This document shows positions 44,599 through 52,931 of a stretch of 64,000 nucleotides of DNA, one piece after another. Origin of the DNA: Henriciella mobilis. Its GTDB lineage: Bacteria; Pseudomonadota; Alphaproteobacteria; Caulobacterales; Hyphomonadaceae. Each line of letters begins with the position of its first letter. Position 1 is the first letter of the stretch. Made by a program: the position numbers and the translations under genes. The DNA lies in assembly GCF_003576315.1 (NCBI RefSeq), contig NZ_QWFZ01000035.1, positions 1 to 64,000 on the forward strand, in the 5' to 3' direction. Under the pieces are notes generated by a model. It worked only from the letters and a program-made list of their open reading frames with translations. It searched no databases and was not told where the DNA came from.

Positions 44599-45474
44599 AT
44601 GCTGGCCGCTATCGAGACAGGTGGAACCAAATGCGTTGCCGCATTGGCTGAGGCGCCTGGGAAGATACAGCGCCGCATCGAAGTCCCAACCACCTTTCCT
44701 GACGAGACGTTCGCGCGCTTGCGCGATGCGCTCGGCAACGCCGGCCCGATAAGCGCGCTCGGTATCGCAGCGTTCGGCCCAGTGGATATCGATCCGGCAT
44801 CGCCCACCTATGGAGAGGTGCTGGTGACGTCCAAGCCAGGCTGGCAGGGCGCCTCCTACCGAAACGCCTTCGCCGGGCTCGGCTGCCCCCTACGGATTGA
44901 AAGCGACGTTTCCGGCGCTTGCCTGGGCGAGTGGGGTTTTGGCGCCGGACAAGGCGAAAACGTCATAGCCTATGTCACGGTGGGTACCGGGATTGGCGCA
45001 GGCGTCGTCCACAACGGGGCGATTCTCAATGGTGTCGGACATTACGAGATGGGCCATATCAAGGTCAGCCGCGCCGACGATGACGGCAAGGCCCGGTCGG
45101 TCTGCCCTCTTCATGACGATTGCCTTGAGGGCCTTGCCAGCGGGCCGTCTATTCTGGCGCGCTGGGGGCAATCACTTTCGGAGCTGGCGCAAGGCCACGA
45201 AGGCCTGGATGTAGAAGCTTCCTACCTCGCCCAACTCGCCCGAACGTTAACCCTGACCCATCGCCCCGCCCGAATTATTTTCGGTGGCGGAGTAATGAAA
45301 ACTCCCGGCCTGATCGAAGCGATCCGACGGCATACGAAATCGAGCCTTGCCGGCTATATTGATTGTGGACGCGCTGGCGACATGTCCGATTGTATCGTGC
45401 CCGCCTCGCTCGGCGATGATGCCGGGATCACAGGTGCCCTCATGCTGGCGGACGCCGCGCTGTCCGAGCAGTAA
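44599..45474 (+). CDS. ROK-family sugar kinase (fructokinase-like)
   Basis: A 291-residue ASKHA-fold kinase. The phosphate-1 motif is AAIETGGTKCVAAL at the very N-terminus and the adenosine-side motif is YVTVGTGIGAGVV. The zinc-site region runs GHYEMGHIKV to CPLHDDCLEGLASGP, with the Cys-His-Cys arrangement of ROK fructokinases. I chose the ATG at 44599, since the longer frame overlaps the RND gene in another frame. It begins 31 bases after the pump stop, so it could be co-transcribed with it. Phosphorylation of fructose is likely but other hexoses are possible. Confidence 0.87.
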   Translation: MLAAIETGGTKCVAALAEAPGKIQRRIEVPTTFPDETFARLRDALGNAGPISALGIAAFGPVDIDPASPTYGEVLVTSKPGWQGASYRNAFAGLGCPLRIESDVSGACLGEWGFGAGQGENVIAYVTVGTGIGAGVVHNGAILNGVGHYEMGHIKVSRADDDGKARSVCPLHDDCLEGLASGPSILARWGQSLSELAQGHEGLDVEASYLAQLARTLTLTHRPARIIFGGGVMKTPGLIEAIRRHTKSSLAGYIDCGRAGDMSDCIVPASLGDDAGITGALMLADAALSEQ

Positions 45475-45564
45475 ATGACTGCCCTTCGGGCAGGGCTTGG
45501 CGCCGCCCGGGCTTTCTGAGACCATTGTTGTCAACAAGCAGAAAGACTTGCCGGAGGAACCACC

Positions 45565-46893
45565 ATGCTCGCCAATATCAGCGAAACCGCTGTTGAAGAT
45601 GCCGACATCGCCAAGGGCCACAAGTACCCACTCGCATTCGATACGCCGCCCGCCGCAGACCTGACGGACCTCGACCTCTTTACGGCGGGCCAGCCCTTCG
45701 AGGCCTTCGCGACGATGCGCAAGCAATCACCCGTCTGCTGGCATGATGAAAGCGAAGGCGCCGGCTTCTGGGCGCTTACGCGGTATGACGATGTGCGCGC
45801 CACCGAGCTCAACACGAAGGTATTCTCGTCGCAGAGGGGCGGCATCCTGATGAATTACGGGCGCGCCGATCAGCGCCACCCGCTGCTCCATCGCGCCTCG
45901 CTGGATGCAATGATTTGCCTTGATCAGCCCTATCATATGCCGCTGCGCCGCGCGCACATGCCGTTCTTCACACCAGCCTATGTTGCGAACCTGAAAGCGC
46001 GGGTGGACGAAAAAGTAGGGACATTGCTCGACACTATGGAAGCCCGCGCCAGGGACTCGGGCGGGCCGGTCGACATGGTCGAGTTATTCTCTGCCGAATT
46101 GCCCCTGTTCACCCTGTGCGAAATCCTCGGCGTCGCCGAATCCGACCGCCCGAAATTGATCGAGTGGATGCATTATCTGGAGCGGGCCAGCGATACGATG
46201 AGGAAGGGAGAAGAAATCGATCCGGCCTTCTTCGGCGCCTTTGTCCAGAACGTGCTTGAGATGTTCGATTTCGGAAAACACGTCCTGCAGGCGCGCCGTA
46301 GGGACCCAAAAGAGGACCTTCTTTCGGCGATTGCCAATGCCGAGATCGATGGCTCGAAGTTGTCTGACGAGATGCTTGACGGTTCCTGGCTGCTGATCGT
46401 GTTTGCTGGCAACGATACGACGCGCAATTCCTTGTCCGGCACGATGAAGCTGCTCACCGAATTTCCTGAACAGAAACAGATGCTTCTCAAAGACACTTCA
46501 CTCATCAGCAACATGACACACGAGGCCATCCGCATGGTCTCTCCAGTGATCTATATGCGCCGGACAGCGACCGACGACGCCGAGATACGAGGCCAGAAAA
46601 TCGCGGAAGGCGAGAAGGTCGTCATGTACTACGGCGCTGCCAATAGAGATCCGGACGTCTTTCCTGATCCAGACCGCATGGACGTCACCCGCGTAAACGC
46701 AAAAGACCATATCGCCTTCGGGATGGGGCCACATGTTTGCCTTGGTCAACGCGTTGCAAACATGCAGCTTGAAGCGGCCTACCGCCAGATCCTGGCTCGT
46801 TTTCCGAACGCGGAATGGACTGGAGATATCGACATCACGCCGAACAATTTCGTGCACGCAATCGCCCGCCTCAGTGTCGACCTTGGTATTTGA
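45565..46893 (+). CDS. Cytochrome P450 monooxygenase
   Basis: A 442-residue soluble bacterial P450 that would need a separate ferredoxin and reductase. Visible elements are the I-helix oxygen-binding motif AGNDTTRN, the K-helix E-x-x-R in HEAIRMVSP, and the haem loop FGMGPHVCLGQ with the thiolate ligand Cys392. The I-helix reading GNDTTRN and the overall style recall the group containing CYP153, CYP108 and CYP125, which oxidise alkanes, terpenes and sterols, but I cannot assign a family. No redox partner is next to it. A CCGGAGG ribosome site lies upstream of the ATG. Confidence 0.92.
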   Translation: MLANISETAVEDADIAKGHKYPLAFDTPPAADLTDLDLFTAGQPFEAFATMRKQSPVCWHDESEGAGFWALTRYDDVRATELNTKVFSSQRGGILMNYGRADQRHPLLHRASLDAMICLDQPYHMPLRRAHMPFFTPAYVANLKARVDEKVGTLLDTMEARARDSGGPVDMVELFSAELPLFTLCEILGVAESDRPKLIEWMHYLERASDTMRKGEEIDPAFFGAFVQNVLEMFDFGKHVLQARRRDPKEDLLSAIANAEIDGSKLSDEMLDGSWLLIVFAGNDTTRNSLSGTMKLLTEFPEQKQMLLKDTSLISNMTHEAIRMVSPVIYMRRTATDDAEIRGQKIAEGEKVVMYYGAANRDPDVFPDPDRMDVTRVNAKDHIAFGMGPHVCLGQRVANMQLEAAYRQILARFPNAEWTGDIDITPNNFVHAIARLSVDLGI

Positions 46894-47053
46894 TCCGGAG
46901 CGCCATTCGCCATTGAAAGCCCGGCAGCAGAACCTTCCCTCATTAGCCAAAAAGACAAGAATCCGGCCCGTTAGAACAAATTTCAAGTACCAGTTTAAAC
47001 GTTAGTTTCGGGTCAGGTGGTAGTACCAAAGCTGTAGTCAGCCTCGCAGGAAT

Positions 47054-48292
47054 ATGAACTTGGATCAAGCCGCCGTCATCGGCCTGACCGTACCGGTTGT
47101 GGCAGGTTGCATGTGTGCGATCTTCCTCAGCTTCTGGTACTACAATCGGGAAGATAGAAGCGCTCTGCGGTTCGCGGCAGCCTTTTTTCTCGCCGTCACC
47201 GGCTTCTCGGCCAACCATTTTATTCTGGACAAGGATACGTTAGCGAACGCGATCTTCCATAACGCGTGCTATTCTGGCGGCCTGTATCTCCTCCTGGACG
47301 GAATCCATCTGGCCTTCTCTCGCAAGACGCCGGTGGGCACTCTAGGAACAATTGGGATCGGCAGTGTCATCGCTGCCATCATCATTCAGTTGTCCCCAGC
47401 CGACCTTGGCCAGCGTGTGCTCTGGATAAATACCCTTCAGGGCTGCATGCTACTCGTCGCAACGGCGAGCCTTTGGGGCATCTGGCGCAGCAACTGGACC
47501 GGCACGGCCACCTACGCCGCACTTATTCTTTGCGCCATCAATATGGTGGTGGTTGCTCCATACAACATCGTTAACTCGTTTGTTTCCGGGGACGTCTTCT
47601 TCCAGACTGCCTATTGGGCAACCATGAACATGGTTACCACACTGTCGGTTACGGCCATGGGAGGCGCTCTGGTGGCCGTTTGCGTTATGCAGAGACTCGC
47701 CGACCTTCGGGAGGATGCCGATCACGATTACCTGACCGGCTTGAAGACGCGTCGCGCTTTTGAAGAGGCGGCGCGCTATTATTGCGACGCCCGGTCGGGA
47801 GAAGTCGCTGCCACGCTCATCATTATCGACATAGATCACTTCAAGACGATCAATGATGAACACGGCCATGTCGCAGGCGACCAGGTTATCGGGCGGATCG
47901 GAGCATTCCTGAACGCTCAGACCCGAAGCAGTGACGTCGCCGGTCGCATGGGCGGGGAAGAGTTCTGCCTGCTTCTGCCCGGAACGGATACAGCGGGTGC
48001 CCGTCAGCTGGCGGCGCGCTTGCGAGCGAAACTGTCCAACCTCACTTTCGACGCGCTGCCCGAAACCCTTCGCGTGACCGCAAGTTTCGGCATTGCCGAG
48101 TTTGGTCGCCGCACCGCATTTGCAGATGCCTATCCCATGGCAGACGCCGCTCTCTATTCCGCCAAGACGCGCGGCCGCGACCGCATTGTCTGCGCGCCTG
48201 CCCCCGAGGATGCAGGCCGACCGATCCGGAGGGAACGCTTCAAGGCGCTCCCCGACGGATCGCGCGTGCCAGTCGGACAATTGGCGTCCTGA
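47054..48292 (+). CDS. Membrane-bound diguanylate cyclase (GGDEF)
   Basis: A 412-residue enzyme that makes cyclic-di-GMP. About the first 220 residues contain six or so hydrophobic membrane segments with no recognised sensory name. The GGDEF domain starts at about residue 230 (DADHDYLTGLKTRRAFEEAA), with the active-site signature GGEEF at 300-304. The allosteric inhibitory site RSSD is at 291-294, exactly five residues upstream, so product inhibition is expected. It is alone on its strand and convergent with the CBS gene. A link to the Tad pilus or exopolysaccharide is plausible but not shown. Confidence 0.93.
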   Translation: MNLDQAAVIGLTVPVVAGCMCAIFLSFWYYNREDRSALRFAAAFFLAVTGFSANHFILDKDTLANAIFHNACYSGGLYLLLDGIHLAFSRKTPVGTLGTIGIGSVIAAIIIQLSPADLGQRVLWINTLQGCMLLVATASLWGIWRSNWTGTATYAALILCAINMVVVAPYNIVNSFVSGDVFFQTAYWATMNMVTTLSVTAMGGALVAVCVMQRLADLREDADHDYLTGLKTRRAFEEAARYYCDARSGEVAATLIIIDIDHFKTINDEHGHVAGDQVIGRIGAFLNAQTRSSDVAGRMGGEEFCLLLPGTDTAGARQLAARLRAKLSNLTFDALPETLRVTASFGIAEFGRRTAFADAYPMADAALYSAKTRGRDRIVCAPAPEDAGRPIRRERFKALPDGSRVPVGQLAS

Positions 48293-48317
48293 CACCCGTG
48301 GTCAAAGGGCCGGAGCG

Positions 48318-48734
48318 TCAGGCGGCCCTGGAAATCTGCGACAAAGCTTCGCCTGCAGCGCTGCCCGACGCGCGCCAGGCGATATCTCCCAGCGACACCA
48401 TACCGAGAAGCTTCTTTTCCCGGTCAACAACCGGCAGCCTGCGAACCTTCTGCTGAGCCATGTTTTCGGCGACCTTTTCGACCTCGTCATCGTCAAAACA
48501 ATAAAGCACACCAGAACTCATGAGGTCGCTGACCTTGGTTCTCCGGACATCCTTGTTGACCGCCACGCCCCGCACGACGATATCCCGATCAGTTATCATT
48601 CCAACCAGTTTGTCGTTGCGAGCAACAGGCAAGGCTCCAACATCCTCCCGCTGCATCTTCGTCGCAGCCAGCTGAAGGCTCTCGTCAGCTTCGATGTAGC
48701 AGCAGTCCTTGTGCATGATGTCGTGAATTTTCAT
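48318..48734 (-). CDS. Two-CBS-domain protein
   Basis: A 138-residue protein made almost entirely of a CBS pair (a Bateman module): the first runs IHDIMHKDCCYIEADESLQL to KLVGMITDRDIVVRGV, the second VSDLMSSGVLYCFDDDEV to KKLLGMVSLGDIAWRA. Such stand-alone modules bind adenine nucleotides and regulate partner enzymes or channels; the TDRDIVVRGV form is common in stress-associated versions. GGAGGA lies six bases before the ATG. It is convergent with the diguanylate cyclase gene (25-base gap). The partner is unknown. Confidence 0.93.
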   Translation of the reverse strand: MKIHDIMHKDCCYIEADESLQLAATKMQREDVGALPVARNDKLVGMITDRDIVVRGVAVNKDVRRTKVSDLMSSGVLYCFDDDEVEKVAENMAQQKVRRLPVVDREKKLLGMVSLGDIAWRASGSAAGEALSQISRAA

Positions 48735-49077
48735 CGTGGTCCTCCATCTGTTCCGAGGCCGCGCAAGTCCCTCGTCCGGGCGTCCGTGGTGAAAGTCCGG
48801 AAAGCCAGATGACCGGCGCGCCTCAAGCGGACATCTGACATCCGCCCCGAAGAACCGAGTACCTTTATAGCAACTTGTTAGTGACTGAGGAAGATTCAGA
48901 CGGCTCCCAGCCCGTGGACCTCCCCGCGCAAACTGCGTCTCCTTAAACCAGACTCACAACAGCTTGCCCGCAGCAACATTTCGCGCAACGTCTAGCCTAA
49001 TGACGCTGGGACAGACTTGCCGCCCGCCCCGGTCACATGCTCTCTGTCGAGCAACCCAGAAAAGTGGAGGATACCTG
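48735..49077. other. Intergenic region between divergent CBS and enoyl-CoA hydratase genes
   Basis: This stretch of 343 bases holds the ribosome sites of both flanking genes (GGAGGA for the CBS gene; GGAGG at 49066-49070 for the hydratase) and presumably both promoters. I see no RNA gene, convincing operator or conserved small ORF in it. Confidence 0.5.
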
Positions 49078-49872
49078 ATGTCTGAGAAGCCAGAAAGCGT
49101 TGGAAAAGAAGTCCTGTATGAAGTGAAGGACCATATCGCCGTCGTTACACTCAATCGCCCAGACAAACGTAATGCGGTAAACGGTGCCGTCGCTTCAGCG
49201 CTCGGCTGGATCTGCGAGGAGACGGAGCGTGACCCCGATGTACGGGTCTGCATTCTGACGTCTTCACTTGAATCGACTTTCTGCGCCGGCGCGGACCTGT
49301 CCGAAATTTCGAAAGGCAACGCCGCATCCCTGTCGACCAAAGCCGGCGGCTTTGCCGGATTCGTCCGCTTCCCGCGCACCAAACCCTGGATCGCAGCGGT
49401 TCGCGGAAACGCTCTGGCTGGCGGCTGTGAACTTCCGCTCGCCTGCGACATGATCGTCGCGGCAGACGATTCCCGTTTCGGCCTTCCCGAAGTCAAACGT
49501 GGGATTTTTGCCGGCGCAGGCGGTGTTTTCCGGCTTCCGCGCGCCCTTCCCCGGAACGTCGCACTGGAAATCGTCGCCACCGGCGATCCGATGCCTGCGG
49601 AAAGAATGTACCAGCTCGGCCTGGTCAATCGCATGGTTGCCTCCGACAAGGTCCTTGAGGAAGCCAAGTCGCTTGCTGGCCAAATCGGTGTGAATGCGCC
49701 ACTCGCTGTCCAGAAGAGCCTTGAGGTCGCCAGACAGGCCTTCGAGGGCACCGAAGAGGAGCTCTGGAAAAAGTCCGGCGCAGCATCTGCGATTGTGTTC
49801 TCAAGCGAAGACGCCAAGGAAGGACCGCGTGCCTTCCTTGAAAAGCGCGCACCTGTCTGGAAAGGCAAATAA
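49078..49872 (+). CDS. Enoyl-CoA hydratase/isomerase family protein
   Basis: A 264-residue crotonase-fold enzyme acting on acyl-CoA thioesters, probably in beta-oxidation of fatty or other organic acids. VVTLNRPDKRNAVN is the N-terminal signature, AGADLSEIS forms the first oxyanion-hole element, and GNALAGGCELPLACDMI with FGLPEVKRGIFAGAGG carries the second element and the two glutamate positions used for hydration. The ATG at 49078 is preceded by GGAGG at 49066; the longer frame to 48964 is unsupported. It is monocistronic, followed by a strong hairpin. The exact substrate cannot be told from sequence. Confidence 0.9.
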   Translation: MSEKPESVGKEVLYEVKDHIAVVTLNRPDKRNAVNGAVASALGWICEETERDPDVRVCILTSSLESTFCAGADLSEISKGNAASLSTKAGGFAGFVRFPRTKPWIAAVRGNALAGGCELPLACDMIVAADDSRFGLPEVKRGIFAGAGGVFRLPRALPRNVALEIVATGDPMPAERMYQLGLVNRMVASDKVLEEAKSLAGQIGVNAPLAVQKSLEVARQAFEGTEEELWKKSGAASAIVFSSEDAKEGPRAFLEKRAPVWKGK

Positions 49873-49878
49873 AAAATT

Positions 49879-49915
49879 GCGCCGTCCGGGCGGAATGAGC
49901 GTGCCCGGACGGCGC
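49879..49915 (+). terminator. Hairpin terminator after the enoyl-CoA hydratase gene
   Basis: A perfect 13-bp stem (arms 49879-49891 and 49903-49915, 11-base loop, arm GCGCCGTCCGGGC) starts seven bases after the stop codon. An A run before it means that on the minus strand it is followed by T, so it can serve both directions. The plus-strand T tract is poor. Confidence 0.65.
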
Positions 49916-49921
49916 AGTTGC

Positions 49922-49959
49922 AGCCTTGCAAGCCCCTCAACTCACAAGTCTGCAAGGCT
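49922..49959. repeat. Inverted repeat in the 49.9-50.2 kb intergenic region
   Basis: Nine-base arms AGCCTTGCA (49922-49930) and TGCAAGGCT (49951-49959) flank a 20-base spacer, right after the hydratase terminator. Purpose unknown. Apart from the two terminators and this repeat, the 335 bases between the hydratase and TonB-receptor genes show nothing recognisable. Confidence 0.5.
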
Positions 49960-50131
49960 CCAAGGTCGGGATCGAGGAGTCGGAGGCTCAATCCCAGCGA
50001 AGCCGTCAAATCAACGTTAACCCGGTGAACGCCGGCACAATATCCGTAAGAACCCGTAGGCGAGGAAGTGGGCTGGCTCTGTCGGCCACGGCGTTCCGGC
50101 CAATCTCTTCTGTCACACAGCGGCGGCCAAT

Positions 50132-50165
50132 AAAAAGCCCCGCTCGCCGGACTGGCGAACGGGGC
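50132..50165 (-). terminator. Intrinsic terminator of the TonB-dependent receptor gene
   Basis: Arms GCCCCG (50137-50142) and CGGGGC (50160-50165), extended by CGCC/GGCG pairing inside, form a hairpin. On the minus strand it is followed by T residues (A50132-50136). It lies 43 bases beyond the receptor stop codon. Confidence 0.8.
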
Positions 50166-50207
50166 CGAATGGTCCGCCCGCTGCGCGGGCAGAACCTCTA
50201 AAAATGA

Positions 50208-52778
50208 TCAGTTGCCGAAGCGGATCTTCGCCCGCACACCGATCGTCCGCGGCGCACCCAGCGTCGCGTAATGCGAACGCACGGTGACAGGATCGCCATT
50301 GATATCCGACACAATCTGATTGGACAGCGGAGTCGAGATGATGCCGGTCTCGATGTACTCGTCGAACAGATTGTTGACGTAGAGCGAGACGGACCAGTCT
50401 TCCGCGTCATAGGTCGCCTTGGCATTGGCAACACCATAGGACGGGATCGCAACCGACGAACCGCGTCCCCCCGTGCGGGTCAGGATATCATCTTGCCAGG
50501 CATAGGAGCCGTTGAAGATCAGCTGGTTACCGTTGGCGAGCGGCACATAATACTGACCGAACACCGAGAACTGGCTTTCAGGCGAACCCGGCAGGCGGTC
50601 GCCAGCCTTGCCGTCCTCGAAAGCCGTGCCAAAGCCTGGCGGCGTGATCGTACGGATCAGGAACGGCACGTCTTCTGTCAGCTCGGTCTTTGCATAGGAA
50701 TATGAACCGCGAAGATCGAATTGATCTGTGACACGCCATGAGCCCTGAAGTTCGATGCCGGTCGATTCAGCGCCTGCCGCGTTGACCGTGATCGGAATGT
50801 TCGCGTTCACTGTGGCAGAAGCGACCTGAGGATCTGTCCATTCGACATAGAAGATCGCACCATTCAGGATGAGATCTCCGCCGAGCCAGGCCGTCTTGGC
50901 GCCAATCTCATAGTTGGTTGTCTTGTCTGGGCCAAACTGGCGCTCGTCGAACTGAGCAATATCGCCCGGATTCGGACCGTACTGCTGGCCGGGTGCCAAG
51001 GCACACGCACCCTGAGTCGCATTCGGATCGAACTCATCACATTGGCCGATGCCATTGGACGCACCAACACGATAACCTTCCGAGATTGTGAAGTAAGCGA
51101 GGAAGTCGTCCGTCACATCGTAGGAAACGTTGAATTTATAGAGGAAACCATCGTCTTCCTGGGTCAGGCTTGGATCGAAAGGCAGGCCTTTGATCTGGTC
51201 CAGCGTGATCAAAGAGAAACTCGGATCCTCGAAAAGTGGGAAGAACACCGTTGTATCGTTGGGCACGGTCGGATCACCCGATGGATAGAACCGCTCGGTG
51301 ATTGCACCGTCCAAGAGTTCATATTCATAGAAACGTCCACCGATTGTCGCCTTGAGCTTGTCGGTGAACTGGTAGCCGACTTCGCCGAAGATCGCCGACT
51401 CGGTCAATTCATTGTGAGCGATTGAGAAATACTCGAAGCCATCCGGGCGGTTTGTGATGAAGTCAAACCCCAGCACGTCATTGGCGTACTGCGGATAGCC
51501 CGGCACATATTCTTCAGACGTCGCAACGTTCTCCTGCTTCGAGTAGAACCCGCCGACAATCCAGTCGAACTTGCTGTCCATAGTGGAAACGAGTCGGATT
51601 TCCTGGGTGAATGTCTCGGTCTCGCCAACTTCGCGCGTGAAGGAACCGAAGGCCGGGAAAAGTTCGTATGAGTACTCAAGCGATACCAGAAGGTTGTTCT
51701 GGTCGCGCTGGCCATCGTCCTCGAATTTGGAAAGGCCGGTCGCCGACGTCAGCTCTGCAAAGCCGAGATCGGCAATGACCTCGAGCGCAAGCAGCTCGTT
51801 CTTGATCTCGTTCGGTTCAGGCACGCGAAGACCATTCTCGAAGTCACCCGCCGAGAAGATTTCAGGTCCAGCGCCGGGGAAGACAGTACGCTTATTGGAA
51901 ATCCGGCGGCCGCCGACATCGACGTCCTGGAAGTAGTAGGTCAGCGTGCCATCGAGCCAGTCGGTCGGCGTCCAGCGGGCAGCAAACCGGCCGGAGACGG
52001 CTTCCTCGGTGTCGACATCGTCTTCGCGGCGCAGATTGGCCGCGACATCGGCTGGATCAGAGAAATCCGGGTCAGGATTGGAGACACCGATTTCACGAAG
52101 CAGGAAGGGCTGGTCGACGAAACCGGAATCGTCGAGGAAATCGATCGAGCCGCGGATCGCGAAGTTGTCGCCAAAGCCTTTGTTGAAGGTGAAGCCGGTA
52201 TCATAGGAGAAGCTGTCGGCTTCGGAATACTGATAAACATCGGCGCGGGCTTCGACCATGTCGGTGTTGAATTGCGGCTTGACCGGAATGTAGCGGATAG
52301 CACCCGCCAGCGTACCAGCACCATAAAGCGTGCCTTGCGGCCCAAGCAGGACCTCGACGCGCTCCATGTCGTTGAGCTTGAGGTCGATGAAAAGCGGGAC
52401 TTCGCCAAGATAGGTCGCGACCGTGCCGCCCCCTGAATTGTCACCATCGCCCGGGCCGATCGGGTCGGCATTGATGCCCCGCACGATGATCGGGTTGCCC
52501 TGACGCGCGCCGCGATCGACGACGTTGATCCCTGGTACGAAGGAAAGGAGGTCTGAAAGCTCGCTGATGCCTTGTTCTTCGATCTGGGCGGCGCCGACGG
52601 CGGCCACATTGATCGGGACATCCTGAACCGATCCCTCACGACGGGTTGCCGTGATGACAACAACATCCTGACGGGCGACAGCTTCTTCGCCATCAGACTC
52701 CTGTGCGGCGGCGGTTGGCAGCGCGCCCCCGATCCCAAGTGCAAACACACTTGCACCCAAAAGCCAGCTTGTTTTCAT
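50208..52778 (-). CDS. TonB-dependent outer-membrane receptor
   Basis: An 856-residue ligand-gated outer-membrane transporter. A signal peptide (MKTSWLLGASVFALGIGGALPTAAAQ) is followed by a TonB-box-like segment (DVVVITATRREGSVQDVP), a plug domain (ISELSDLLSFVPGINVVDRG, MERVEVLLGPQGTLYGAGTLAGAIRYIP) and a 22-strand barrel ending in an aromatic-rich strand with IGVRAKIRFGN. This style is common in sphingomonads and Hyphomonadaceae, where the ligands are often not iron but sugars, peptides or aromatic compounds. It is divergent from a TPR-sulfotransferase gene, a recurrent pairing in those groups. The ligand is unknown. Confidence 0.95.
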   Translation of the reverse strand: MKTSWLLGASVFALGIGGALPTAAAQESDGEEAVARQDVVVITATRREGSVQDVPINVAAVGAAQIEEQGISELSDLLSFVPGINVVDRGARQGNPIIVRGINADPIGPGDGDNSGGGTVATYLGEVPLFIDLKLNDMERVEVLLGPQGTLYGAGTLAGAIRYIPVKPQFNTDMVEARADVYQYSEADSFSYDTGFTFNKGFGDNFAIRGSIDFLDDSGFVDQPFLLREIGVSNPDPDFSDPADVAANLRREDDVDTEEAVSGRFAARWTPTDWLDGTLTYYFQDVDVGGRRISNKRTVFPGAGPEIFSAGDFENGLRVPEPNEIKNELLALEVIADLGFAELTSATGLSKFEDDGQRDQNNLLVSLEYSYELFPAFGSFTREVGETETFTQEIRLVSTMDSKFDWIVGGFYSKQENVATSEEYVPGYPQYANDVLGFDFITNRPDGFEYFSIAHNELTESAIFGEVGYQFTDKLKATIGGRFYEYELLDGAITERFYPSGDPTVPNDTTVFFPLFEDPSFSLITLDQIKGLPFDPSLTQEDDGFLYKFNVSYDVTDDFLAYFTISEGYRVGASNGIGQCDEFDPNATQGACALAPGQQYGPNPGDIAQFDERQFGPDKTTNYEIGAKTAWLGGDLILNGAIFYVEWTDPQVASATVNANIPITVNAAGAESTGIELQGSWRVTDQFDLRGSYSYAKTELTEDVPFLIRTITPPGFGTAFEDGKAGDRLPGSPESQFSVFGQYYVPLANGNQLIFNGSYAWQDDILTRTGGRGSSVAIPSYGVANAKATYDAEDWSVSLYVNNLFDEYIETGIISTPLSNQIVSDINGDPVTVRSHYATLGAPRTIGVRAKIRFGN

Positions 52779-52931
52779 TGTTTCGTACCTCCTACATGCG
52801 GATCAAGAGGTAAGCTTTTCCCGAGACTTTCCGTTTATCAATGAATTTCGCAACCAATCGACTGCTTTTGACCGATCGGTGACACAAATGTCACAATTGT
52901 AGCGGGCAACTGACCAATTTATGGACACTTG

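Noticed and set aside
45474-45564. Short GC hairpin (GCCCTTCGGGC) after the ROK kinase gene as a terminator
   Set aside because: The stem is only four base pairs with no T tract, so it is not convincing.
48093-48812. A 239-codon plus-strand frame across the end of the diguanylate cyclase and the CBS gene
   Set aside because: It is out of frame with the cyclase and antisense to the CBS protein, both of which are well supported.
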